DNA of 55,288 nt. It comes from CAZJBS01 sp964544475 (GTDB taxonomy: Bacteria; CLD3; SB21). The stretch spans positions 1 through 55,288 of the forward strand of contig CAZJBS010000021.1 of the NCBI GenBank assembly GCA_964544475.1, given 5' to 3'. The translations under genes were made by a program, and so were the position numbers. The notes below the pieces were generated by a model. It ran no database searches, was not told the origin of the DNA, and was given only the letters and a program-made list of their open reading frames with translations. Of this stretch, positions 24,579 through 33,174 are shown one piece after another (positions within the stretch are counted from its first letter, which is position 1; every line of letters starts with the position of its first letter).

Positions 24579-27455
24579 ATGAAAAACGCCATTCTGCTTT
24601 CCCTGATTCTCCCGTCACTCATGTACGCCCAATACACCACGCCGGGAACGGGCGTTCACTGGAATCTGGACAGTCTCGTCGTTCATTCGGGCGGGGTCGT
24701 CACATTCAATACCGATCATTACGAAATCGCCCAGGACCTGACCGTCGCGACCATGGACACGCTGTCCATCGTCACCGACGAAACGGTGCGGATTGCTTCG
24801 GCCAGGTTGTTGACGTTTGCCGGTGTGCTTCGCGTGGATCCGCCGACGCAGGCGGTCTTTACAGCCCTCGACACGACCCAGAATTTCAAAGGACTCCGGT
24901 TTGAGAATACGCCGGCTTCGGTCGTACGGCATGCGACGATTGAATTTGGAGGCGGCACAAAACTCGTCGGATCAAGCATGCTATTCGATCAGTGTATCGT
25001 GCGCAAGAACAACTCGGTGTATGCGTCGGGCGGCATCGATGTATTCCAATGTGATGCGACCATCACCCACTGTGAAATCTACCGCAACGCCCGGGCCGGC
25101 ATTTCGTCCGCCGCCAACGCCGGTTCCTCTCCTCAAATACTCTACAACTCGATTTTTGAAAACAATACAAGCAACGGCAATTATCCCCAGATCAATCTCG
25201 GCAGCGGCGGATCGGATTCCATCCGTATCATCGGCAATACCATTCTGGGTTTGTATGACCGAGCGGGCGGCATCGGGCTTTCCAATACTGGCGGCAGTTC
25301 GGTGGTGGCGGTGCGGGAGAATGTCATCGCCAACAACCGGTATGGCATCGCGTGTCTCGGCAACAATGTGCATGGCGTCATCAGTCATAACGTGGTCGAT
25401 GGCAATAACATCGAAGGCAACCCCATGGCGGGTGGCAGCGGCCTGAATTTTTATTCGACAACGTTATCCAACGACTGTATCGTGACCCGCAATGTCATTA
25501 CGGGCAATTTGTGGGGCATTACTATTCAGGGCCAGGCCAGCCCAAGGATGGGCGACCTTTCCAATGAATACCCGCATGACGACGGGGCGAATTTTATCTA
25601 TGGCAATGGCAATGGCGGCGTGACATTCGGCTTGTACAACAATACGCCCGTCTCGCAGAAGGCCGAAAACAACTATTGGGGTGTCAACACCGCGGATTCA
25701 GTGGAAATGGTCATTTTCCATCAGGCCGATAGCGCCGTCCTGGGTCCGGTGGATTACAATCCAATCTTGACGGTAGAGACGTTCAGACATGTCCATATGG
25801 AAGTCGGCCCATTGACGGGTCTTGGCGACAGTATTCTTGTCGGGTTGGAAGCCTTCGGAGGATTCACCGTTCGAAATCGCGGCGATCAGGACCTGCGGAT
25901 ATCCATCAAAGATACGTCCGGCCTTGTGGCGGCTCGCGGAATACGGCAGGCAGGCACGGCCTTGGGAGTGCATCGCAAAACCAGTCTTGGCCGGGCCCTC
26001 GATCATATGAGGGCATTAAAACCGATGATAGGGCCGGACCACTCGTCAGCATTCTTCGCCAATGATTCCATGGTGGTGTACGATCCGGCGAATGACTTTC
26101 TCGGACGGCCGACCAATACGAACGGGTTAATCTTTCCCGATGTTCTGAAGGTCACGGTCAAGTTCGGCACGTTCATTCTGCCGTACGCCGATGTCGAAGT
26201 GTATTTTAACGGCGTCGCCGATACGACGATTCTGGGTGTCATGTCGTGGGACACGGATCAGGATTTCATGACGGGGCTGTATCCTCCACTGGCCAATCTC
26301 GGTTTGGCGCCGACCGACGTGGGTTCGGAGTACGAAATGGTGTTTACGACGAGTCCGACGTTGTCCCCGGTGCCTGCATTCATGTTTGCATCGACGGATA
26401 CGAGTTACACGCCGGTGGCCGCGGCGACAAGTCTGACGCGGTCCGGCCCGAAAGTCACGTTTCGTCTTTATGCCGTGCCGTCGTTTTCATTTGACCATTA
26501 TCCCAATGTCAATGCCGCCTGTGGTTTCCTCAGTACCGAGGGTATCAATGCCCTGCTGGGTTCGGATTCATCGTTCACGCCGTCGCATATTCCGGACGCG
26601 GCGCCGGATATCGGCCACATGCGGCGCGGCGTGGAAACCAATCCCTCGTGGCTCAGTTTTGATGTCAAGTCCGATACGCTGGCCGGTGATGACTCGGTGC
26701 GGGTCCTGGTGAGAGCCCTGGGTTCAAGACCCGCGGGTACGTACGACGCGTCGATCGTCATCACGTCCAACGATTCGGCGGCCCAACGCGTGACGATCCC
26801 CGTTCCCTTGACCATGGTTCTGCCGCCCCAGCCTCAGGTGAATATCATGGACCTGGCCGTGTCCGACACCATTCATCCCAACTCCGGCATTGATATTCCG
26901 GTTGTGCTGACGAATTCCGGCCTCGGGGATTTCCTGTATTTTGTTCTCGATACCGCCGGAATTCCGTGGCTCCGGATTGAGCCTATGTTTGGAACGATCT
27001 CCGCGGGGGAATCGGAGTTGTTCACGATTTCCTTGTTTGACAGCGGGGGGCTTTCGACGGGCAATTACCTCGCCCATGTTCTGGTTGTAAGCAATGATAC
27101 AAGTCACGTCATTTTGTCGGTGCCGATTCAAATGGTCCTTTCCCCGGTCAATGATATTGCCGACCATGGACGGCCGCACCATTTTTTCCTTGAGCAAAAT
27201 CACCCGAACCCGTTCAATCCCAGCACGATCATTCGGTACGGCCTGGCGGAAGCGACCCGCATCGAAGTCGCTGTTTTCAACGTATTGGGTCAGAAAGTGC
27301 GTACGTTGGTTCGCGGCACGCGTGAAGCCGGGGCCTACCGCGTAATATGGGACGGCCGGAATGACCGTGGAGAACCGGTGTCCAGCGGGCTTTACTTTTG
27401 TCGCGTGGCCGCCGGTGATGCCGTCAAAACCAGGCGAATGTTATTATTAAAATGA
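24579..27455 (+). CDS. secreted right-handed beta-helix protein with C-terminal sorting domain
   Basis: A 958-residue exported protein. The signal peptide is MKNAILLSLILPSLMYA. Residues about 90-400 form a right-handed parallel beta-helix with short Asn/Gly-rich turns (pectate-lyase-like repeats such as ISHNVVDGNNIEGNP). Residues 700-870 contain two Ig-like domains (PAGTYDASIVITSND, STGNYLAHVLVVSND). The last 80 residues are a FlgD-like C-terminal signal: HPNPFNPSTIIRYGL, NVLGQKVRTLV, SGLYFCRV, MLLLK. Such domains direct export through the type IX system or a relative in FCB bacteria. It is probably a surface or released adhesin or enzyme of unknown target. Confidence 0.85.
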   Translation: MKNAILLSLILPSLMYAQYTTPGTGVHWNLDSLVVHSGGVVTFNTDHYEIAQDLTVATMDTLSIVTDETVRIASARLLTFAGVLRVDPPTQAVFTALDTTQNFKGLRFENTPASVVRHATIEFGGGTKLVGSSMLFDQCIVRKNNSVYASGGIDVFQCDATITHCEIYRNARAGISSAANAGSSPQILYNSIFENNTSNGNYPQINLGSGGSDSIRIIGNTILGLYDRAGGIGLSNTGGSSVVAVRENVIANNRYGIACLGNNVHGVISHNVVDGNNIEGNPMAGGSGLNFYSTTLSNDCIVTRNVITGNLWGITIQGQASPRMGDLSNEYPHDDGANFIYGNGNGGVTFGLYNNTPVSQKAENNYWGVNTADSVEMVIFHQADSAVLGPVDYNPILTVETFRHVHMEVGPLTGLGDSILVGLEAFGGFTVRNRGDQDLRISIKDTSGLVAARGIRQAGTALGVHRKTSLGRALDHMRALKPMIGPDHSSAFFANDSMVVYDPANDFLGRPTNTNGLIFPDVLKVTVKFGTFILPYADVEVYFNGVADTTILGVMSWDTDQDFMTGLYPPLANLGLAPTDVGSEYEMVFTTSPTLSPVPAFMFASTDTSYTPVAAATSLTRSGPKVTFRLYAVPSFSFDHYPNVNAACGFLSTEGINALLGSDSSFTPSHIPDAAPDIGHMRRGVETNPSWLSFDVKSDTLAGDDSVRVLVRALGSRPAGTYDASIVITSNDSAAQRVTIPVPLTMVLPPQPQVNIMDLAVSDTIHPNSGIDIPVVLTNSGLGDFLYFVLDTAGIPWLRIEPMFGTISAGESELFTISLFDSGGLSTGNYLAHVLVVSNDTSHVILSVPIQMVLSPVNDIADHGRPHHFFLEQNHPNPFNPSTIIRYGLAEATRIEVAVFNVLGQKVRTLVRGTREAGAYRVIWDGRNDRGEPVSSGLYFCRVAAGDAVKTRRMLLLK

Positions 27456-27967
27456 CATCGGACCGGATCTCCGTGATCCAGGGTGACATCACGAAGATCG
27501 CCGTGGATGCGATTGTCAATGCGGCCAACACGTCGCTCCTGGGTGGTGGCGGCGTTGATGGCGCCATCCATCGTGCCGCCGGACCGGAGTTGCTGGAGGC
27601 ATGCCGTGCGCTGGGGGGATGTCCCACAGGGCAGGCCCGGGTTACCAAAGGATACCGGTTACCCACCAAATGGGTGATTCATACGGTCGGACCGGTTTGG
27701 TACGGTGGAGATCACAATGAACCCGCCCTGCTGGCGATGTGCTATCGCAACTGTCTTGCAGTTCTTCGTCAGCATGATATCCGGACACTGGCTTTTCCGT
27801 CCATTAGTACCGGCGCATTTGGTTATCCCGTCGAAAAGGCCGCCCGCGTCGCTGTGACCGAGGTTGGCCATTACCTTACGACGGATTCGGCGGTGGAGCA
27901 TATCTATTTTATGTGTTTCGACCGGTTGACGTTCGACACATACCGGCAACTTCTTTCCGTCGCCTGA
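27452..27967 (+). CDS. macro-domain ADP-ribose hydrolase (YmdB-like)
   Basis: A 171-residue macro-domain protein that should hydrolyse O-acetyl-ADP-ribose or remove ADP-ribose from proteins. The core reads IVNAANTSLLGGGGVDGAIHRAAG near residue 22 and FPSISTGAFGYPVEKAA near residue 112, both of which line the ADP-ribose pocket in the MacroD/YmdB class. The length is normal (177 aa in E. coli YmdB). Its ATG overlaps the stop of the secreted beta-helix gene (ATGA), which is an odd pairing for a cytosolic enzyme. The start has no independent Shine-Dalgarno, so it depends on coupling. Confidence 0.93.
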   Translation: MTSDRISVIQGDITKIAVDAIVNAANTSLLGGGGVDGAIHRAAGPELLEACRALGGCPTGQARVTKGYRLPTKWVIHTVGPVWYGGDHNEPALLAMCYRNCLAVLRQHDIRTLAFPSISTGAFGYPVEKAARVAVTEVGHYLTTDSAVEHIYFMCFDRLTFDTYRQLLSVA

Positions 27968-28017
27968 ATGGGTTCCGTTTGTTTGAATTTCCTGGACACG
28001 AACAACCGGCTTTCGGA

Positions 28018-28034
28018 TGCACAAAATCCGTGCA
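28018..28034. repeat. small inverted repeat TGCAC-N7-GTGCA
   Basis: A perfect 5-bp inverted repeat lies 24 to 41 bp before a possible -10 box TATATT (28053-28058) and 60 bp before the gene at 28094. It could be a regulator site. Significance is uncertain because such short palindromes occur by chance. Confidence 0.3.
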
Positions 28035-28093
28035 AAATTGCCGTCAATTATGTATATTGGGCCATAATGGAGGCCTAATCTCAGGGAGGCATC

Positions 28094-29077
28094 ATGGAAC
28101 CAGACAAAAGCGAACTGCACGAAGAAGCCGAACAACTGGTGGAAACACCGGTGTTCCTGCGTTTTCGGGAATGGTGGCGTGCCAAGAAGGAGAGCCTCGA
28201 TTTGTGGGGGTTCGAAAAGTACCTGGGCTGTGATAACACGGCTTTCAGAGAGGCCTTGGCGGCCTACAAGAACCTGCTTGCCGAGATACAACATGAATAC
28301 AATGAGCAGGTGCACGATCCGAATGTCACGGCGGCCGGATTGGCGGAGGCGCGAAACCATCGGGATCAGATGTTCCTGGATGCGAAACGGGATTTTGTGT
28401 ATCGCATGCCCGAGAACTACCGCGTGTGGTTCAAGAAACGGCGAATTTTCAACACGTGGCGCAATGCGCCTGAAAGCTGGGGTTTTCATGAATCCCGCTA
28501 TTGGGGCAGCCGCTCAGGCCTTACGCTCAGAGAGCGTCGCGTCATCTATGGAGGTGTTTTTCTGGTCCTGCTCTTTGCCCTCCTTGGCGGGCTTGGTATT
28601 TTCAGTTATGAGAAGCCTCCCGTGATGGCGGAGAAGAAAATCATCCTGGACCGCGACACGACGATCAACGTGGACTCCCTGGCCCGGGCCCGCCTGATCG
28701 AAGAACAGCGAATCGCCGAACGCAAGCGGCTTGAGAAGCTCTATGCCGAGCGAAAAAACCGCATGATCGACCAGCTCAATGCCGGTTATTATGTCACCGA
28801 AACCACCAGCATGCGATCCGAAGTGGCCATGATGATGCAGTTGTACGGTGAAAAGATCATGAAGATCAATGTCAATCAGAAAGAGTTGTCCGAAGATCTC
28901 GAAGCCATGGGCACGACGCTGTTGTTGATTGACCAAAAGAACCCGAAACTCGTGACTCAGAAAGGACCGTTTGGATTGCCAAGGGCATGGAAGGAAGGCG
29001 TGCGGGCCAAGATCAACTGGGCCGACATCAAGGCCGGATTGGATGTCTACACCGCCTCGCACGGAAAGAGCGAATAA
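28094..29077 (+). CDS. single-pass membrane protein with coiled coil, unknown
   Basis: A 327-residue protein of unknown family. The N-terminal 150 residues are cytosolic, charged and rich in Trp and Arg (FREWWRAKKESLDLWGFEKY). One membrane helix follows at about residues 152-172 (GGVFLVLLFALLGGLGIF). The C-terminal part is extracytoplasmic: a basic coiled coil (ARLIEEQRIAERKRLEKLY), then a small helical domain ending at residue 327. GGGAGG lies upstream of the ATG. It stands alone between the macro-domain gene and the aconitase-type gene and gives no context clue. Confidence 0.72.
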   Translation: MEPDKSELHEEAEQLVETPVFLRFREWWRAKKESLDLWGFEKYLGCDNTAFREALAAYKNLLAEIQHEYNEQVHDPNVTAAGLAEARNHRDQMFLDAKRDFVYRMPENYRVWFKKRRIFNTWRNAPESWGFHESRYWGSRSGLTLRERRVIYGGVFLVLLFALLGGLGIFSYEKPPVMAEKKIILDRDTTINVDSLARARLIEEQRIAERKRLEKLYAERKNRMIDQLNAGYYVTETTSMRSEVAMMMQLYGEKIMKINVNQKELSEDLEAMGTTLLLIDQKNPKLVTQKGPFGLPRAWKEGVRAKINWADIKAGLDVYTASHGKSE

Positions 29078-29113
29078 GACCACGATCAATTGGAGTCAGT
29101 CCTGTCACACCAT

Positions 29114-29134
29114 CGCAAGGCCCGGTACCTTGCG
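29114..29134. terminator. 7-bp hairpin CGCAAGG-N7-CCTTGCG
   Basis: A perfect hairpin sits 36 bp after the stop at 29077 and before the aconitase gene. No T tract follows, so it may be a weak terminator or simply a structured leader. Confidence 0.35.
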
Positions 29135-29173
29135 AATACCAGCCATTGTTGAACCCCAAGTAAGGATTTCCGC

Positions 29174-31135
29174 GTGAAACCGTTTGCACTCAACGGTCGA
29201 CGTATATTTTACTATACGGAAGATGCCGGCCTGGTCCGGCAGCAGATCGAAGGCCGCCAGCTGGATTATGGCGGCGAGCCGCTCGTATTTGGCGTCAGCA
29301 CCGACACCATCATCAATGGCGCCGCATGCACGCTGGGATACACGGAAGAAATCCTGGGCCCGCATTTCCTGGTGGGCAAGGGCGACGTGGTCCGCGAAGG
29401 TGAAATTCGCGGCGGCCGCTTTGCCGTCGTCGTCGGCGGTGAAAGCTACGGGAGCGGATCCTCCCGTGAAGTCGCCGTGGTGGCCCATCGCGGTGCGGGC
29501 ATTGAATTGGTCGTTGCGAAAAGCCTGGAACGAATTTTCCGCGAGAACATGACGTTTGACCGGTTGTACTTCACGACGGATTTCTCCGTGCTGGAGCGGC
29601 TGCGGGCCGGCGAAACGATCGATCTGGACGGACTGATGGAGAAAAGCCTTTCCCCTCTTAATCGCGAAATATTTTTTGGCGGAGGTTTGCTGGAATTCGG
29701 CAAACGACTGCTGGACGGCAAGGCCCGGCTGCCCTACTCCAACAAAGACCGCGCCGCCGGACCCATGACCGTCGCCGAAAAAATTCTTGCGGGACGGGCT
29801 GTACTCGCCGATCCCGGTGATTTCGGCGGGTTGCGCCGCGTACAGCCGGGCGAGCAGTTGTTTGTTCGGGCCGACTTTCTTGGCATGCACGAATACACCG
29901 GCGGACATGTGCGCAGCCTTTTCCAAAAGGCCTTTGGAGGAGACCCCTTATCCGAACGCACCACGATCCGCGGATTCAATGATCACTTTGTTCTGATCGG
30001 CCATGACACCGTGCCGGATGAGGTCAAGAAAAAACGCCTCGCCTCGGCGCAGAATCTGGCCGAGGAACTGACGCTGTTTTGCGCGGAAAAGGACATTCCG
30101 ATGCATGGCCCCGGTGGAAGCCTTCCGGCGGGCGTGTGTCACCGGCTGGTCGTGGAAAGTTATGCGCGACCCGGCCAGGTCATTGCCCTGACCGATTCCC
30201 ACACGCCGACCGCCGGTGTATTGAACTGTTTTTCGTACGGTCTCGGATCCACGGCCATTGCCATGGGGTTGCGCACCGGTATGATACCGGTGACCGTCCC
30301 CAAAACCGTCCGGATCTGGATGGAAGGAGAAGACCAGCGGAATCTGGTCACCCCGAAGGACATCATTCTCCATATCATCGGCGATCCGTATTTCCGGGAA
30401 CAGCAATGGAAGAAAGATCCGGGCGACACGATGATCATGCAATTCGGCGGCCCCGGTCTGGAGAAGTTCACGGTGGACGAATTGTCGGTCCTGACCAATA
30501 TGACGGTGGAAGGCAGCGCGACAACGGGTGTGGTCGAGCCATGTGAACAAATGGTACGATTCCTGGTGCAACGCCGTGGAATGGATGAAAACGACGTCCG
30601 CCGGCTGCTGGTGTATCCCGATGACGACGCGTCGTATGAAGCTGTGTATCGATTGCGATTGGAGGACGTGCCGGTGACGGTGGCCACGCCGGGAGATAGC
30701 CGCAATCGAAAACCGATCACGGCGGTGGCCGGCACCCGAATTCAAAATGTCGTTGTCGTCTCCTGCACCGGCGCATCGCTCGAAGACCTGCGCCAGGTGG
30801 CCTTGGCGATCCGCGGCTACTCGCGTCACGCCGGCGTCAATGTCATTGTCACGCCGAGCAGCCAGCGGGTCTACGACGATGCGGCCCGCGAGGGGTTGAT
30901 TGATCTGTTCAAGAAATTCGGAGCGGTCGTGACCGAACCCGGTTGCGGCTCGTGCATCGGCAACGGGCCCGGTATTTCGGTGGATGGATCGGTCACGGCC
31001 TCCACCAGCAACCGCAACTTCAGCGGCCGCATGGGCGGCGGGGGCGACGTCTACCTCGTGTCGCCTTTTGTGGCCGGCATCACCGCCTGCACGGGCGAAC
31101 TCACGGATCCAAGAACGTGGACCGTTAAACACTGA
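29174..31135 (+). CDS. aconitase-family hydro-lyase with swivel domain at the N-terminus
   Basis: A 653-residue Fe-S hydro-lyase. Residues 1-190 are the LeuD-like swivel domain with YGSGSSRE at 92-99. Residues about 196-653 are the LeuC-like catalytic domain, with ALTDSHTPTAG, the Fe-S ligand Cys in VVSCTGAS and the Cys pair in EPGCGSC. In canonical AcnA and the 640-aa bacterial aconitases the swivel follows the catalytic domain, so this order is reversed. Substrate may be citrate/aconitate, isopropylmalate or homoaconitate. An isocitrate/isopropylmalate dehydrogenase-type gene lies 6 kb away. GTG at 29174 is used; the preceding bases offer AAGGA (29162-29166). Confidence 0.85.
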   Translation: MKPFALNGRRIFYYTEDAGLVRQQIEGRQLDYGGEPLVFGVSTDTIINGAACTLGYTEEILGPHFLVGKGDVVREGEIRGGRFAVVVGGESYGSGSSREVAVVAHRGAGIELVVAKSLERIFRENMTFDRLYFTTDFSVLERLRAGETIDLDGLMEKSLSPLNREIFFGGGLLEFGKRLLDGKARLPYSNKDRAAGPMTVAEKILAGRAVLADPGDFGGLRRVQPGEQLFVRADFLGMHEYTGGHVRSLFQKAFGGDPLSERTTIRGFNDHFVLIGHDTVPDEVKKKRLASAQNLAEELTLFCAEKDIPMHGPGGSLPAGVCHRLVVESYARPGQVIALTDSHTPTAGVLNCFSYGLGSTAIAMGLRTGMIPVTVPKTVRIWMEGEDQRNLVTPKDIILHIIGDPYFREQQWKKDPGDTMIMQFGGPGLEKFTVDELSVLTNMTVEGSATTGVVEPCEQMVRFLVQRRGMDENDVRRLLVYPDDDASYEAVYRLRLEDVPVTVATPGDSRNRKPITAVAGTRIQNVVVVSCTGASLEDLRQVALAIRGYSRHAGVNVIVTPSSQRVYDDAAREGLIDLFKKFGAVVTEPGCGSCIGNGPGISVDGSVTASTSNRNFSGRMGGGGDVYLVSPFVAGITACTGELTDPRTWTVKH

Positions 31136-31150
31136 GGCCATAATTTTTTG

Positions 31151-31179
31151 TTGACTTATCAACGTCTTTCAGATACATT
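31151..31179 (+). promoter_or_regulatory. sigma-70-type promoter for the metK transcript
   Basis: TTGACT (31151-31156), exactly 17 bases, TACATT (31174-31179). The expected start near 31186 precedes the riboswitch aptamer, as required for riboswitch control. Confidence 0.65.
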
Positions 31180-31209
31180 CGGCCACGTTTGTTCTTTGAC
31201 ATAGACTTG

Positions 31210-31328
31210 ATCTTATCAAGAGCGGGTGAGTGACTGGCACGATGATCCCGCAGCAACCGTTCGCTCCGGCGAAGTCCAGGTGCTAACTCCAGTTCTAATC
31301 GTTCGATTAGAAGAAGATGAGAAATTCA
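31210..31328 (+). promoter_or_regulatory. SAM-I (S-box) riboswitch
   Basis: The stretch matches the S-box aptamer in order: P1 5' strand CTTATCAAGAG, the GACTGGCacGATGA core, CCCGCAGCAACC, P3 hairpin CGCtccgGCG, GGTGCTAA, P4 hairpin CTAATC-GTTC-GATTAG, and the P1 3' strand GATGAG. S-adenosylmethionine binding stabilises P1. It directly precedes metK, whose product makes SAM, so this is feedback control. Confidence 0.93.
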
Positions 31329-31338
31329 CCTTGTGAGC

Positions 31339-31371
31339 GCCTCTTCTTGGACTAAGAACGAGGCATTTTTG
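31339..31371 (+). terminator. riboswitch-controlled intrinsic terminator
   Basis: GCCTCTTCTT pairs with AAGAACGAGGC (one bulged base) and is followed by ATTTTTG. It lies between the SAM-I aptamer and metK, where the S-box expression platform is expected. High SAM should favour this hairpin and switch metK off. Confidence 0.85.
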
Positions 31372-31409
31372 TTGTTGCATCCCATTCATCATTATTGACA
31401 GGAGTATCC

Positions 31410-32549
31410 ATGTCCAAGTTCCTATTCACTTCCGAATCCGTATCGGAAGGACATCCCGACAAAGTGGCCGACCAGATCAGCGACGCGATTCTGGATGCGA
31501 TGCTGGAAAAAGACGTCACCAGCCGCGTGGCCTGTGAAACTCTCGTGACAACCGGGCTGGCGATGGTCAGCGGCGAAGTGACCACGTCCGCGTACATCGA
31601 TATCCAGGAAATCGTCCGGCAGACCATCCGCCGCATCGGCTATACGTCGGATGCCTACCGTTTTGACAGCGAGTCCTGCGCCGTGATCAGTGCGATTCAT
31701 CAGCAATCCCCGGATATTGCCATGGGCGTGGACACCGGTGGCGCCGGCGATCAGGGCATGATGTTCGGATACGCGTGCCATCAGACGCCCGAACTGATGC
31801 CGATGACCATTTCGTTTGCGCACAAACTGGTGAAGAAACTGGCGGACGTTCGCAAGAACGAGACCCACATGCCCTACCTTCGCCCGGACGCCAAATCGCA
31901 GGTGACGATTGAGTATGACGAAAAGAAAAAACCGATTCGTGTCAATACGGTCGTCATCTCGACGCAGCACGACCCTGAGGTGACCCAGCAGCGCATCAAG
32001 GACGACGTGATCCAGTACGTCGTCAGGTCGGTCATACCGGCTGAATGGCTTGATGCGAAGACCATCTACCATGTCAATCCAACCGGCCGGTTTGAAATCG
32101 GCGGTCCGCATGGCGACACCGGTCTTACCGGACGGAAGATTATTGTGGATACCTATGGCGGATGGGGCGCGCATGGCGGCGGGGCTTTTTCCGGCAAGGA
32201 CCCGACGAAAGTCGACCGCAGCGCGGCCTATGCGAGCCGGCACATCGCCAAAAACATTGTGGCAGCCGGCCTCGCCGAGGAATGCCTCGTCCAGGTGGCT
32301 TATGCCATCGGTATCGCCCAACCGGTGTCCATTTTTGTCAACACGTATGGCACGGGCAAAATGCCGGATCACGCGATATCTGAAATGGTCGTCAAGAATG
32401 TGGATATGACGCCCAAAGGCATCATCGAGCGCTTCAAGCTTCGCCAGCCCATTTATCTTCAGACCGCGGCGTACGGTCATTTTGGCCGGGACGGCTTCGC
32501 ATGGGAAAAGACGGACCTCGTCGAGACATTCCAGAAGAACGCCGGGTGA
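31410..32549 (+). CDS. metK: S-adenosylmethionine synthetase
   Basis: MetK makes SAM from methionine and ATP. The 379-residue product has the family length and all signatures: SEGHPDKVADQISD near the N-terminus, GAGDQGMMFGYA near residue 113, GGPHGDTGLTGRKIIVDTYGG and GGGAFSGKDPTKVDRSAAY. ATG at 31410 is preceded by GGAGT (31401-31405), and a TTG at 31395 is ignored. It is controlled by a SAM-I riboswitch and followed by an intrinsic terminator. Unlike many FCB genomes the gene is not next to ahcY. Confidence 0.98.
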   Translation: MSKFLFTSESVSEGHPDKVADQISDAILDAMLEKDVTSRVACETLVTTGLAMVSGEVTTSAYIDIQEIVRQTIRRIGYTSDAYRFDSESCAVISAIHQQSPDIAMGVDTGGAGDQGMMFGYACHQTPELMPMTISFAHKLVKKLADVRKNETHMPYLRPDAKSQVTIEYDEKKKPIRVNTVVISTQHDPEVTQQRIKDDVIQYVVRSVIPAEWLDAKTIYHVNPTGRFEIGGPHGDTGLTGRKIIVDTYGGWGAHGGGAFSGKDPTKVDRSAAYASRHIAKNIVAAGLAEECLVQVAYAIGIAQPVSIFVNTYGTGKMPDHAISEMVVKNVDMTPKGIIERFKLRQPIYLQTAAYGHFGRDGFAWEKTDLVETFQKNAG

Positions 32550-32567
32550 AAATGCACGCATTTTTCA

Positions 32568-32600
32568 AGGGCTGGTCCAAACACGGATCGGCCCTTTTTT
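32568..32600 (+). terminator. strong intrinsic terminator after metK
   Basis: An 11-bp stem (AGGGCTGGTCC with GGATCGGCCCT, two G-U pairs) with a 6-base loop is followed by six T residues (32595-32600). It ends only 4 bases before the ATG at 32605 of the amidotransferase gene. Confidence 0.88.
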
Positions 32601-32604
32601 GTTT

Positions 32605-33174
32605 ATGATTCTTGTCGTCGACAATTACGATTCCTTCACCTACAACCTCGTCCAGTATCTGCGCGAGACCGCGATGGGCGTTCCGGTGGAGGTTTTTCGC
32701 AATGATGTACTGACCGCGCCGGAGGTGGAGGCCATGAATCCCTCGCATATTGTGATATCGCCGGGACCGGGCAGACCCGACGAGGCCCGCCTGTCCAACG
32801 ACATCATCCGTACGTTGGCGTCGAAGGTACCCATCCTCGGCGTGTGCCTCGGTCACCAATGCCTGGCATGGTGTTATGGCGCCGCCGTGATCGCGTCACC
32901 GGATCCCACTCACGGGAAAACTTCCCGGGTTCATCACACCATGACCGGGCTGTTTCGTGGCGTGCCAACCCCGTTTGCGGCGACGCGATATCATTCGTTG
33001 ATCGTCGATCCGGTGTCCGTACGCGAGCCGTTGGAAGTGACGGCCTGGACGGATACAGGCGCCATCATGGGGTTGCGCATTCGCGGAACCAAAGCGCAAG
33101 GCGTCCAGTTTCATCCGGAGTCCATTCTCAGTGAACACGGAAAACAGTTGATCCGGAATTTCCTAGACGGCTGA
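32605..33174 (+). CDS. glutamine amidotransferase, anthranilate/aminodeoxychorismate synthase component II
   Basis: A 189-residue class I glutamine amidotransferase of the TrpG/PabA type, which supplies ammonia to chorismate for anthranilate or p-aminobenzoate. The N-terminus MILVVDNYDSFTYNLVQYL is canonical. The nucleophile Cys is in GVCLGHQCLAW, and the His/Glu pair is in VQFHPES. No component I gene (trpE/pabB) is adjacent, so TrpG versus PabA cannot be decided. The ATG sits 4 bases after the T tract of the metK terminator and has no Shine-Dalgarno. The 3' end overlaps the fur gene by 12 bp, tail to tail. Confidence 0.93.
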   Translation: MILVVDNYDSFTYNLVQYLRETAMGVPVEVFRNDVLTAPEVEAMNPSHIVISPGPGRPDEARLSNDIIRTLASKVPILGVCLGHQCLAWCYGAAVIASPDPTHGKTSRVHHTMTGLFRGVPTPFAATRYHSLIVDPVSVREPLEVTAWTDTGAIMGLRIRGTKAQGVQFHPESILSEHGKQLIRNFLDG

